DNA of 64,000 bases from Sulfurimonas sp. (GCA_002899765.1 PPDH01000039.1:1-64000); one strand, 5' to 3'; positions 47,804 through 57,552 are shown, counted from the stretch's first letter. Translations and numbers: made by a program. The notes: generated by a model from the sequence alone, not told the origin.

Positions 47804-48745
47804 CTACTTCATATGAGCACGAACTATTCGTGCTACTTCATTATAAAATGAACTCGCTTTAAACTTAACCAAATAAGCTTCACCGCCTGCTTCAACACCT
47901 CTGTTTTCACTAAAGTGATCACTTATAGAAGAGTTAAACACGATAGGAATACTCTTAAATCTTGGATCCTCTTTCGCATTTGCAGCAAAATGAAATCCAT
48001 CCATTCTAGGCATCTCAACATCAGAAATAATTATTTTAAGCGTATCAGAAATCTTGTCTCCATATAGCTCATAAAGCTCATTAAGCCTTTCTAGCCCCTC
48101 TTCTCCGTCCATTGCTTCAAGGACATCAAATCCCATTTTTATGAGTGCTTCTTTAACAATTTTTCTTGCCGTGGAACTATCATCCAAAATAAGCGCCATG
48201 CCTGAGAAAGTTTCACTTTCAATACTTTCAAATTGCGTATCGGGTTCATAAAGACCTAAGTCTTGTACAACACTCTCCAAATCCAGTATAAGAAGAACAT
48301 TGTCCCCTTCTATTTTAGTAACACCCGTTATCTTACTTCCATCAAGTGTAGCACCGTCACTCATAAAAGATGCAGGTTCTATATCTGCCCAACTTATTCT
48401 TCTTATTCTTTTTGCTTCATGGACTATAAAACCTATAAGAACATTGTTAAACTCGGTAATTATTACTCTATAATCTTTTTGTGAATCCGCAGGTTCTTCA
48501 ATTTTCATCCACTTTGCTAAATTCACTACCGGAATAACAACGTTTCTTAAATCAAAAATTCCTTCTATAAACTCAGGAGTTCCTGGAAGTTCGGTTAATT
48601 TCGGTAATTTTATTATCTCTCGAACTTTTGAGACATTTACTCCGTAAATGCCCTCGTAAACCCTGTCATCCTCTTGCTTAAAGATGCGAAAGTCCACAAG
48701 TTCCATCTCATTTGAGCCGACTTTTAGTGAATCTTCTATATTCAT
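47804..48745 (-). CDS. cheV: CheV (CheW-REC)
   Basis: CheW-like N-terminus and C-terminal receiver 'IIISDVEMPRMDGFHFA'. Confidence 0.93.
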   Translation of the reverse strand: MNIEDSLKVGSNEMELVDFRIFKQEDDRVYEGIYGVNVSKVREIIKLPKLTELPGTPEFIEGIFDLRNVVIPVVNLAKWMKIEEPADSQKDYRVIITEFNNVLIGFIVHEAKRIRRISWADIEPASFMSDGATLDGSKITGVTKIEGDNVLLILDLESVVQDLGLYEPDTQFESIESETFSGMALILDDSSTARKIVKEALIKMGFDVLEAMDGEEGLERLNELYELYGDKISDTLKIIISDVEMPRMDGFHFAANAKEDPRFKSIPIVFNSSISDHFSENRGVEAGGEAYLVKFKASSFYNEVARIVRAHMK

Positions 48746-48748
48746 ATC

Positions 48749-49486
48749 TTAGTTCCCTTTTGAGAAAATTTTTTCTTGTAAAAATTGTATATCGCTGTTT
48801 GATTTTACAATATAATATCTTTGATTGCACGCAAAAGCACCCAAATTTACATAAATAAAATCCTTTAATTTGATAGTTTTGTTTTGATGAAAATGCCCCT
48901 CGATAAAATAGTCACAACTAAATTTATCATCCAGTCTCTTTGACATAAAACTCTCTAACCCGACAAACTCTTTACAATCATTTTTTTTGCCCAAATAGAG
49001 GTCTAGGCGTTTTAAAACAGCGTGTTTGCTTAAAGAATCAATCATTTTTAATATATATAAAACAAAAGGATTTCTAATAAATAACGCATATATTTTATAC
49101 CATGTGCTACCCTCAATATCACCGTGACAAAGCAGAATTTTTTTATCATGTATATTACATGTAATAGGTTGAGCGGAAATTGGAAATACTTTTACATGTG
49201 GAAAAATCTTAGCAAGATTAAAGTCATGATTTCCTTCAAGATAGATTACTTCAACCTCTAAAGAGATTTCATTTATAAGCTTTATGGCTTCTTGATTGAG
49301 TATCTGTGTGTGCGGGATTTGACCAAAAAGCGCATCAAATATATCGCCCATTAGAATGAGCTGGGAAGAGAGCATTTTTTTTGAATGAATATCTTTTAAA
49401 AACTCTAAAAACTGAGGGCGTTTATGCGAGTAGTGTGCATCCGCTACGACAATCGCACCCTCTTTTATCTCTAAATTACGGAACAT
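48749..49486 (-). CDS. Metallophosphoesterase (UDP-2,3-diacylglucosamine hydrolase-like)
   Basis: 'VVADAHYSHKRPQF', 'LMGDIFDALFG', 'YLEGNHDFNL', 'LCHGDIE', 'IEGHFHQNK'. Confidence 0.85.
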   Translation of the reverse strand: MFRNLEIKEGAIVVADAHYSHKRPQFLEFLKDIHSKKMLSSQLILMGDIFDALFGQIPHTQILNQEAIKLINEISLEVEVIYLEGNHDFNLAKIFPHVKVFPISAQPITCNIHDKKILLCHGDIEGSTWYKIYALFIRNPFVLYILKMIDSLSKHAVLKRLDLYLGKKNDCKEFVGLESFMSKRLDDKFSCDYFIEGHFHQNKTIKLKDFIYVNLGAFACNQRYYIVKSNSDIQFLQEKIFSKGN

Positions 49487-50480
49487 AAGCTATATTTGGT
49501 ATTCCTAAATCTTCATCAAGCCCCATTATCAGATTTGCATTGACAACCGCAGCTGAAGACGCACCTCTCATTAGGTTATCAATCGCACTACAGATAAAAA
49601 GAAGATTGCCTTTTCTTTTTACATAAATGTCGCAAAAGTTTGTTCCTGCTACATTTTTCATATCAACGGGATTTTTGCTCACTCTTACATGTTTAGCATC
49701 TTTATAGTACGCTTCAAGGAGTTCATGCGCATCAAAATCTCCCTCTACATGTATATATATAGAACTTAGCATTCCTCGCGTAATAGGAACCAGATGCGGA
49801 ACAAAATGAACCTCGTCAAAAGAAACGCCTAGTTTTTGAGCGATTTCTGGCGCATGTCTGTGCATAAGCGGGTTGTATGCAAAAAGATTGTCGTTTACGT
49901 TTACAAAGTGCGTTGTCTCACTCAGTTTTTTGCCCGCTCCGCTCACACCTGTTTTTGCATCTATGATGATTGGCGTGTGCTTTACTCTTTTGCCAATAAA
50001 CGGCAAAATGCCCAAAATTGCGGAGGTTGGAAAACACCCCGGATTTGCAACCAAAGAAGCTGATTTCAACTCTTCGCGAAAAAGTTCAGGAAGCCCATAA
50101 ACCGCATGTTCTAAGTTTTGCGTATCGGTATGCGGGCAGTAAAACGCTTCATAAATATCTTGAGGCAATCTATAATCAGCCGAGAGGTCGACTACTTTTA
50201 AACCTTTTTCTATTAAATGCTTTACATAAGCCATAGCCGTTTGATGTGGAAGTGCCAAAAAAACAAGCTCACAACTAGCAGCACATTCGTCAAAATCAGC
50301 TTTTTGAACATCTAAATCAGATACTTTCGCAAGCGACGGATGAAGAGATGAGAGTGTCGTTCCACCTTCAGTATTTGCAACATAAGAGAGGTTAAACTTC
50401 GGATGGTGAATAAGGATTTTTAAAAGCTCAAGTCCTGTATAGCCGCTAGCGCCTATAACTCCGACATTAATTGCACTCAA
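49476..50480 (-). CDS. argC: N-acetyl-gamma-glutamyl-phosphate reductase
   Basis: 'VGVIGASGYTGLELLKIL', 'VANPGCFPTSAILGILPF'. Confidence 0.96.
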   Translation of the reverse strand: MSAINVGVIGASGYTGLELLKILIHHPKFNLSYVANTEGGTTLSSLHPSLAKVSDLDVQKADFDECAASCELVFLALPHQTAMAYVKHLIEKGLKVVDLSADYRLPQDIYEAFYCPHTDTQNLEHAVYGLPELFREELKSASLVANPGCFPTSAILGILPFIGKRVKHTPIIIDAKTGVSGAGKKLSETTHFVNVNDNLFAYNPLMHRHAPEIAQKLGVSFDEVHFVPHLVPITRGMLSSIYIHVEGDFDAHELLEAYYKDAKHVRVSKNPVDMKNVAGTNFCDIYVKRKGNLLFICSAIDNLMRGASSAAVVNANLIMGLDEDLGIPNIAYVP

Positions 50481-50964
50481 AAACTATCTCCTGATATCTT
50501 ACTTCGACTATCTCAAACTCTTTTGTTCCGTTTGGAAGCTGAACTTTAACGTCATCACCCTCTTCACGTCCTAGAAGCTGCTTTGCCAAAGGCGAGTTAA
50601 AAGAGATTAGCCCCATATCGGGATTACTTTCGCATCCGCCGACTATTGTATATGTAAACTCTTCATCCGTATTTACATCCGATACAAGAACCGTTGAGCC
50701 AAAACTAACTTTTGAGTGTTCAAGATCGCTCGGATCGACAATCTTTGCACTTCCGATTATCTCTGAGAGTTCTTGCAGACGGTTATCAATCTGTTTTTGC
50801 TGCTCTTTTGCTGCATGATACTCTGCATTTTCTTTTAAATCCCCATGCTCTAACGCCTCTTCTATCGCCTTAACCACAGCCGGTCTTTTCACATTTTTTA
50901 AATTTTTAACTTCTGCTTGGAGCTTGTTGTATCCAAACAGTGTCATCGGCTCAATTTTTTCCAT
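50467..50964 (-). CDS. greA: Transcription elongation factor GreA
   Basis: 'EPMTLFGYNKLQAEVKNLK...LKENAEYHAAKEQQ'. Confidence 0.96.
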   Translation of the reverse strand: MEKIEPMTLFGYNKLQAEVKNLKNVKRPAVVKAIEEALEHGDLKENAEYHAAKEQQKQIDNRLQELSEIIGSAKIVDPSDLEHSKVSFGSTVLVSDVNTDEEFTYTIVGGCESNPDMGLISFNSPLAKQLLGREEGDDVKVQLPNGTKEFEIVEVRYQEIVFECN

Positions 50965-51109
50965 AAACTATTCTCTTTAATGTTAATCTTTTTGTCATTA
51001 TATCAAATTAAATTGTCTGAGTACAAAGTAGTTTAAAAATATTTAAGCAAAAAATATATTATGCTCAGTTTAATAAAATATGTGCAATTATTGAAACCGA
51101 ATTCTTTTT

Positions 51110-51643
51110 TTGGAGGATATCATGCAAGCTATAAACTCTTTAATTTTTAAACTCTCTGCCGCCTCTTTGTTCTCTGCTGTGCTTTTGTTGCCGATTATGT
51201 CGTTTGCACATGGAGACAGTAGTCCAGATGCCGTAAAAAAAGAGGTACATGTTGATAAAAACCTGCCCTTATATGAAGCAATCAACAGCTCATATTTGGC
51301 AAATATCAAGCCTATTTTAGAAAAAAAATGTTTTGACTGTCATAGCGATTCGACCAGATTTCCTTTGTACTATAAAATACCGGGATTTAAACAGATGATT
51401 GATTATGATATCAAAAAGGCTAAAAGACATATAAATATGAGCAAAGATTTTCCCTTCATCTCTCATAACACTCCGCTAAAAGATTTAGAAAGCTTAAGAG
51501 AGGTCGTTATAGAAAACGATATGCCTCCGCTTCGCTACGTCATCGCACATTGGGACTCTAGGTTGACCAAAAGCGAAAGAGAAGCCATCATTAAATGGAG
51601 CGAAGAGTCAATATCTAAGCTAAGAGAGTTTCGTTATCAGTGA
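51110..51643 (+). CDS. Heme-binding domain protein (single CxxCH)
   Basis: 'KPILEKKCFDCHSDSTRFPLYYKIPG', 'SREAIIKWSEESISKLR'-type C-terminus. Confidence 0.82.
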   Translation: MEDIMQAINSLIFKLSAASLFSAVLLLPIMSFAHGDSSPDAVKKEVHVDKNLPLYEAINSSYLANIKPILEKKCFDCHSDSTRFPLYYKIPGFKQMIDYDIKKAKRHINMSKDFPFISHNTPLKDLESLREVVIENDMPPLRYVIAHWDSRLTKSEREAIIKWSEESISKLREFRYQ

Positions 51644-51674
51644 AATAACAGACTTCTTTTATAACCTCTTTTGG

Positions 51675-51771
51675 ATTGCTTCACTTGTCATTGCGAGGCT
51701 TTAGCCGCGGCAATCTCAATAACAGAGTGATTTTCGATGACGGTCATTGCGAGGAAGAATGACGAAGCAAT
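51675..51771. repeat. REP-like palindromic repeat pair
   Basis: GTCATTGCGAGG at 51687-51698 and 51743-51754; outer inverted ATTGCTTC/GAAGCAAT. Confidence 0.8.
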
Positions 51772-51993
51772 CTAAGTTATACAAGAAGTCTAACATGTCA
51801 ACCTCACAGCTCTCCTCTAAAGGCACTGTCCAAGATGGAAGCTTTCGGGGCTTTGATACTAGCAATTTTCTCTTTTTGCAATGTGTAAATTACTTAGTTT
51901 TTTTAACATAGATTTCAAACTATTGGTAAATTTATCTATTTTTTACTCATAGGTTATGCCGAAATTATTGAACTTTTTCAACATGTCAAAAAA

Positions 51994-52026
51994 ATATACC
52001 GAAATTTTTTGATTTTTTCGGTATAT
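51994..52026 (-). terminator. Rho-independent terminator of the fic/zeta operon
   Basis: 11-bp perfect stem ATATACCGAAA/TTTCGGTATAT followed by a T7 run on the minus strand. Confidence 0.8.
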
Positions 52027-52029
52027 CAT

Positions 52030-52536
52030 CTAAATATATTGAATTCTTTTAATAAATAAATTTGTCAAAAGCTCTTGAATAGTCTCATAATCTTGTGGCG
52101 GAGTATAAATCACTTCACCCGTCCCAGCATTTTTGAGATTTGTTCCTGCTTGTTTTCGTACCCCTGCATTATTTTGTTCTAAAACACCTTGTATCTCTAC
52201 AATGTGTTTTTTAAGAAGTAGTTTTGTATCTTTGACAAGTGCAAAACCTCCAAGAAGTGCTTCTTTATAGTTTTGCACCTCTTTTGCTTCGTTTGTCACA
52301 CTCTCTATATCAAGATTTGCACGATAAAGCTCATCGTGAGTTGTGATGATATTCTCTATCTCACTACTGTCTTTTGCTTCTTGAAGAACTAAAGAGTTTA
52401 TAAGTATCGCACTATTTGGGATGATACGAGCCACACCGTTTAGGTTTGCCAAAGCACGGTTTGCTGATATGGCTTTTTTTAGGACTTTTTGGGTTTCAAT
52501 TTGATGAGATAAAGGTAGATTATTTAGCTCTATCAT
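52030..52536 (-). pseudogene. Fic N-terminal fragment lacking the catalytic core
   Basis: Fic N-domain 'SSEIENIITTHDELYRANLD' and 'GVRKQAGTNLKNAGTGEVIYTPP'; no HPFxDGNGR before the stop/terminator. Confidence 0.8.
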
Positions 52537-53375
52537 TTTATTCTTTCCAAAATTTCTTCCGCAGGAGAATCTTGAATTTCTTTATGAAATTGTCTAATAT
52601 TTGAATTGAAAATATCAGATTTATTTCGGAGAAATTCTTTAAAACTCTCAAGAGCAGTTTTTACATGATTATTTTTTTGAGCAATAGCTTGTAGTTTATT
52701 TACATCAACACCATCATTTAAAAAAGCAAGATAAATATCAAATGAGTCCCGTTCTCTTTTTTGTTTTTGGCAGCTCTCCATCTTTGTAAGAAACATACCA
52801 GTAAAGTCAACAAGATTAAATTCAAAACTGTCTAATGTGTATTTATCAAATAAACTATCATCAAATAATAAAGCAGAATTAGGTAACACAATTGACGTCA
52901 TTTTTACTGTTTCTTCCCCTTTTAAAGGTACATCTAAATCCAAATGGTCAACAAACAGTCCCCTATTTTCATCATACTCAGTCATTTTTGGATGAAGTAA
53001 ATCAATATTACAAATAAAATCTTTATCTTGTATCTTTTGCTCTTTTAGTAATTGAAACTTGTGTTTTGCAGATGGTATGAATCCAGCTTCAATAAAAGCT
53101 TTTATAATGTCTTTGAGAGCCGTTGATTGATATCCTTCCCTAAACAGAATATCTACATCCAAAGTTCCAGGATGAACAATATCTTTTTCATTTCTTAAAA
53201 ATGGGCACCAACCACCTATAATAATATATTCCAATCCTTCAAATTTAGATAATTCACTAACAGTTTCTTTCAATAAATTTTTTGCACCATCATTTATAGA
53301 TTGTAGTTCTACTAAATTCACTTTATAATCTCCCTCTGCAACTTTCCGAACACTTCCAAACCAGCTCAAAATCAA
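52533..53375 (-). CDS. AbiEii-like nucleotidyltransferase
   Basis: 'YIIIGGWCPFLRNEKDIVHPGTLDVDILF'; TTG start next to the zeta-like stop. Confidence 0.65.
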   Translation of the reverse strand: MILSWFGSVRKVAEGDYKVNLVELQSINDGAKNLLKETVSELSKFEGLEYIIIGGWCPFLRNEKDIVHPGTLDVDILFREGYQSTALKDIIKAFIEAGFIPSAKHKFQLLKEQKIQDKDFICNIDLLHPKMTEYDENRGLFVDHLDLDVPLKGEETVKMTSIVLPNSALLFDDSLFDKYTLDSFEFNLVDFTGMFLTKMESCQKQKRERDSFDIYLAFLNDGVDVNKLQAIAQKNNHVKTALESFKEFLRNKSDIFNSNIRQFHKEIQDSPAEEILERIK

Positions 53376-54110
53376 CTAGCATATCTGTTTTGTTTTGAGT
53401 AAGTATTTATCAACCCATTGCGGGATAGTTTCACTTTTAAACTCAAACTCTTTAGCATTGTTTATCTGAGCTATCCATGATTTTTCTTGACTTGAATTGT
53501 CAAATATATATGCTCTCGTAGAATATTTTACAGCTTCAGATAATAGTTCTAGTGAACGATAATAACGACTAATTATTTTATCTTCAGGAACGCTATGACC
53601 GCCTAGTTTTACTCTGTTGTTTACACGAGATATATTTACTATTGGGTCTTGTGTTGCTATGAAATAGAGGTAAGTTCTGTATCCTGCTTCTTGTGCTTTT
53701 TTTAAAAAGTCAACCTTGTCTCTTGAAGACATAACTGTTTCAAATGTAAAAGATATTTTTGATTTTAAAAGTTGGTGACGAATAAAGTCTGCACAAATAG
53801 AAGCATAATATGAGTTAATAGACATATTTGAAAAATCAATTTTATTATCAAGAAATCTCAACAAAGAGAGTTCATTAGCTAAGTCAGCTTTCTCAAGAAG
53901 TGGATGATTCTCAAAAAAGGAGATAACCTCCTCTTCATTTGTTTCAACTCTATAATTTAGCATATCTAAAAAACTAAATTTGTTTATCTCTTTTTCTATC
54001 TCATCAGGATTGATATACACACCAAGCAACTCTTTAGAGATGATGCTATTGAGTGTACTTTTTCCACTTCCGTTTGGACCTGCAAACATCCGTAATCGTG
54101 GAGTATTCAT
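53376..54110 (-). CDS. Zeta-toxin-like P-loop kinase
   Basis: 'RLRMFAGPNGSGKSTLNSIISKELLGVYINPDEIEKEI', 'SFTFETVMSSRDKVDFLKKAQEAGYRTYLYFIAT', 'RVKLGGHSVPEDKIISRYYRSLELL'. Confidence 0.85.
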   Translation of the reverse strand: MNTPRLRMFAGPNGSGKSTLNSIISKELLGVYINPDEIEKEINKFSFLDMLNYRVETNEEEVISFFENHPLLEKADLANELSLLRFLDNKIDFSNMSINSYYASICADFIRHQLLKSKISFTFETVMSSRDKVDFLKKAQEAGYRTYLYFIATQDPIVNISRVNNRVKLGGHSVPEDKIISRYYRSLELLSEAVKYSTRAYIFDNSSQEKSWIAQINNAKEFEFKSETIPQWVDKYLLKTKQIC

Positions 54111-54328
54111 TCTAAAATAATCTTTTTATTTATATCTACTTTGATATATGGAGCAACATCTTTAATCTTTTTTTTACTTCCATCTGCAAAAACTTCGTAT
54201 ATTGCACCGTCTATAACTTCTAACACACTATTTCCTGCTGATAAAGTATCAATATAGGCTTTGTGCATAGCACCATTTGCAAGTGAGGGAATTAACTTTT
54301 CCAAATTGTCAAGTTCTGCATCTTTCAT
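54107..54328 (-). CDS. Small protein preceding zeta-like kinase (antitoxin candidate)
   Basis: 73 aa, overlaps the zeta start by 4 nt. Confidence 0.6.
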   Translation of the reverse strand: MKDAELDNLEKLIPSLANGAMHKAYIDTLSAGNSVLEVIDGAIYEVFADGSKKKIKDVAPYIKVDINKKIILE

Positions 54329-54493
54329 AATAAAGCTCCTTTTGTTGTTCTAGTTTTATCGTTTTTTTGCGCCTCTACAACTCAAAAGAGCGCTATTTTC
54401 TTAAAACACCAAAATTAATATATTTGATTTATTATAGCTACTATTTCAGCATAAAAGATAAAAATTTATACCATCTATTAAAAAAATGTCTAT

Positions 54494-54742
54494 CTATTGT
54501 ACAGTTCTACCCATAGAAGACAAGTCAAACTTTACAAGGTTTTTTTCACACTCTATAGTAATTATGCACCCTTTTTTAGTGACTTTTTTTGCATCTTTAA
54601 TATCTGCTAAAAGGTTTATAACCTCTTTGCTTTGCGGGTCGTAAGCTTTGAGTGTCTCATCTTCTATAAAAAACAATCTTCCGCCGCCGCAGCCGTCGCC
54701 TATGATTCCCTCGCACACGAGCGGATTATCTAAATCAAACAA
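54494..54742 (-). CDS. Hypothetical protein
   Basis: 82 aa ORF. Confidence 0.5.
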   Translation of the reverse strand: MFDLDNPLVCEGIIGDGCGGGRLFFIEDETLKAYDPQSKEVINLLADIKDAKKVTKKGCIITIECEKNLVKFDLSSMGRTVQ

Positions 54743-54757
54743 AAAATTCCCCTATTT

Positions 54758-55405
54758 TTATATTATCGTCTTAATTGCTTCGCTGCACATGACAAGCCCG
54801 AAAGTACCCGTAACACCGACAAAACTGCCCTTCTCTTTTACCTTTGCATGTTCGGTACTAAAAATGACTCTGTACTTTTTTTTAAAACCGCGTTTTTTAA
54901 GTTCATAGCGGATTTTTGAGCCGAATCTGTCGCCGTGGCTTTTGGAGATATCGTCTACATGTACCTTTGTAGGGTCAAGGCGTTTTGCCGAGCCGAATGA
55001 TGAGATAAGTTTTTTGTAGCACTTTTGCGCAAGAGCGAGTTTTGCTTTTGTGTCGTCTATGGCATCAAGGACTATGTCATAAGGCTCAAAGTCAAAATCC
55101 CAAACCCACTGTTCGTCTATCTTTGCGTTTATAATCTCTACATGTGGATAGTGTTTTTTAAGCGCTTCTACTTTGACCTCTCCCTTATGCAGCTCCGACC
55201 ACATCTGGCGGTTTTGGTTACTCTCATCATAAGTGTCAAAATCTACGATTGTTATATGCTCCACACCGCTTCTGCTGAGACAGTCAAGGCAGTGCCCGCC
55301 GACTCCGCCTACACCGAGCAGTAAAATCTTCGCATTTTGAAGTTTTGAGAAATCATCTCCAAAGAGACTCTTTGTACGCTCATGTCTCAATTTTGCTCTA
55401 TCCAC
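54758..55405 (-). CDS. tcdA: ThiF/TcdA-like E1-type adenylyltransferase
   Basis: 'AKILLLGVGGVGGHCLDCLSRSGVEHITIVDFD', 'NQNRQ', 'VLDAIDDTKAK'. Confidence 0.88.
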   Translation of the reverse strand: MDRAKLRHERTKSLFGDDFSKLQNAKILLLGVGGVGGHCLDCLSRSGVEHITIVDFDTYDESNQNRQMWSELHKGEVKVEALKKHYPHVEIINAKIDEQWVWDFDFEPYDIVLDAIDDTKAKLALAQKCYKKLISSFGSAKRLDPTKVHVDDISKSHGDRFGSKIRYELKKRGFKKKYRVIFSTEHAKVKEKGSFVGVTGTFGLVMCSEAIKTII

Positions 55406-56184
55406 TCTTTAAGTGCATTTATACTTTTGTATGCGCTCATGTCAAGTTGAATCGGCGTTATGGATATATTTCCCGATTTTATCGCTTCATAATCGCTCAT
55501 GCCCTCTTTTCCCTCGCGTGCAGAGAAATTCAGCGGATGCGTTCCCAGCCAGTAATACTCCTCGCCTCTTGGGTTTCTGTGAAGATGCGAATCGTTTGCG
55601 TAGAGTCTGTACCCCGCATAAGTGATAAGCATTTTGGGGTCTTCTATATCAATATTAGGAGGAATGTTTACATTTAAAAACTCCCTCTCTGGCAGAGGAA
55701 AAGAGCCATCTTTTATCTTTGTCACAAGCTTTTTAATTGCCTCTTGCGCCAAAGAAAAATCACAGCCGGGATCGGTAAAATCCATCACTTGAGAAATAGC
55801 AATGGATGGAATGCCATGTAAAACTCCCTCCATCGCTCCTGCCGCAGTTCCTGAGTAGGTAATATCTTCGCCCATGTTTGAACCGCGGTTTATTCCGCTG
55901 ATAAGCAAGTCAGGCTTTGCATCCACAAATATCGTGCTAAGGGCAAGATAGACACAATCACTTGGAGTTCCGTCATCCAGTTTAAAAAAGTTATCCGCAA
56001 CGCCCACAAAACGAAGAGGACGGATAATGGTAAGAGAGTGTCCGCAGGCAGACTTCTCGCTTGCAGGTGCGACTACCGTAACCTCAACGTCTTGTATCTC
56101 TCTAAGAGCTTCTACTAAACTCAAAAGCCCTTTTGCCTCATATCCGTCATCGTTTGTTACTAAAATTCTGTATCTTTTTTTCAT
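55387..56184 (-). CDS. surE: 5'-nucleotidase SurE
   Basis: 'ILVTNDDGYEAKGLLSLVEAL', 'SGINRGSNMGEDITYSGTAAGAMEG'. Confidence 0.96.
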   Translation of the reverse strand: MKKRYRILVTNDDGYEAKGLLSLVEALREIQDVEVTVVAPASEKSACGHSLTIIRPLRFVGVADNFFKLDDGTPSDCVYLALSTIFVDAKPDLLISGINRGSNMGEDITYSGTAAGAMEGVLHGIPSIAISQVMDFTDPGCDFSLAQEAIKKLVTKIKDGSFPLPEREFLNVNIPPNIDIEDPKMLITYAGYRLYANDSHLHRNPRGEEYYWLGTHPLNFSAREGKEGMSDYEAIKSGNISITPIQLDMSAYKSINALKEWIEQN

Positions 56185-56222
56185 GACGTAATTCTATCAT
56201 TAAAGCTTGAATGTTTGCTTTT

Positions 56223-56594
56223 TTATGACTCTTTATTGCAGAGTTTGCAGATGCCTTTATAAATCGTATCGACAATGGTGTATCCGCTTAATTTTTTAGG
56301 ACGGGCTTCATCCAAACACTCTATGTTGTTGCATACATTACATATAAAGTGAGAGTGCGTGGAGCCTTGGATTTCATAATATCTTTTTTTATCATTGGAC
56401 TCAAAACCTCTTACTATGGACTCCTTCTCGAACATTAAGACGTTCCTGTAAAATGTAGCCTTATCCATCTTGATTTTATCTTTTATATCTTCAAAAGAGA
56501 GTGGTTTTTTCTCAAGATTAAATATCTCTAAAAGCTCTTTTCTTGCAGCCGTCAATTTGAGATTTTTTTCTTCAATAATATTTTTTATTTGCAT
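56223..56594 (-). CDS. Fur-family metalloregulator, Zur candidate by context
   Basis: 'TAARKELLEIF', 'KATFYRNVLMFEKESIV', CxxC pairs; divergent from znuACB. Confidence 0.85.
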   Translation of the reverse strand: MQIKNIIEEKNLKLTAARKELLEIFNLEKKPLSFEDIKDKIKMDKATFYRNVLMFEKESIVRGFESNDKKRYYEIQGSTHSHFICNVCNNIECLDEARPKKLSGYTIVDTIYKGICKLCNKES

Positions 56595-56697
56595 GGCGCA
56601 ATAGTAACATTATCTCTCTTTATAAAATCTTAGATTTATGCGACTAAGTTGCAATTAAGTGCTCTAAAAGTAAAATACCGTTTTTAAAGGATTTCAT

Positions 56698-57552
56698 GTG
56701 AAAAAAAGATTATTTTTACTACTTCTGCTATTTAGTTCTGCGGCTTTTGCCAAACCTGCAGTTATAGTAAGCATCCTTCCGCAAAAAACATTTGCACAAA
56801 AGATTGCAAAAGATATGGTCGATTTGACGCTGATGGTTGAACCCGGAAACTCTCCGCACTCTTATGAACCGAAATCTTCGCAAATGATAGCAATCTCAAA
56901 AGCAGATGTATACTTTAGCATCGGTGTTGAGTTTGAGGGCGTATGGCTGCCAAAGTTTAAATCACAAAATGAGAAATTGCACTTTGTGGATATAAGTAAA
57001 AATATTGCAAAGCTTGAGACGGAAGAGGATACTCACAATCATGCAAGCGAACATGAACACAAACATGAAGGAGCAGACCCTCATATATGGACCTCTCCAA
57101 AAAATGTAGAGATTATGGCAGAGACCATCTATAAAACCCTTGCAGAACTTGACCCAGAAAACAAAACTGCCTATAAAACAAATCTGGATTTGTTTCTAAA
57201 AGAGATAAAATATACGGATGAAAAGATAAAAGAGATACTAAAAGATTTGAGTCCAAAAAGCAAATTTATGGTTTTTCACCCTTCATGGGCTTACTTTGCA
57301 AAGGAGTACAATCTCACGCAGATTGCAGTCGAAGCGGGCGGCAAAGAGCCTAAGCCAAAAGAGATGATTCACATCATCAACGAAGCAAAAGAGGAGAGAG
57401 TAAAAGTGATTTTCACACAGCCGGAATTTTCAGACAAAAGTGCTAAAATCATTGCAAAAGAGGTCGGTATAGAGGTGAAAAAAGTTTCACCGCTTAATCC
57501 TGAGTGGTCGCAAAATCTAATAGAATTGGCAAAATCCATTGCACAAAAGTAA
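56698..57552 (+). CDS. znuA: Zinc-binding periplasmic protein ZnuA
   Basis: Signal peptide, 'GNSPHSYEPKSSQM', His-rich loop 'HNHASEHEHKHEGADPHIW'. Confidence 0.92.
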   Translation: MKKRLFLLLLLFSSAAFAKPAVIVSILPQKTFAQKIAKDMVDLTLMVEPGNSPHSYEPKSSQMIAISKADVYFSIGVEFEGVWLPKFKSQNEKLHFVDISKNIAKLETEEDTHNHASEHEHKHEGADPHIWTSPKNVEIMAETIYKTLAELDPENKTAYKTNLDLFLKEIKYTDEKIKEILKDLSPKSKFMVFHPSWAYFAKEYNLTQIAVEAGGKEPKPKEMIHIINEAKEERVKVIFTQPEFSDKSAKIIAKEVGIEVKKVSPLNPEWSQNLIELAKSIAQK

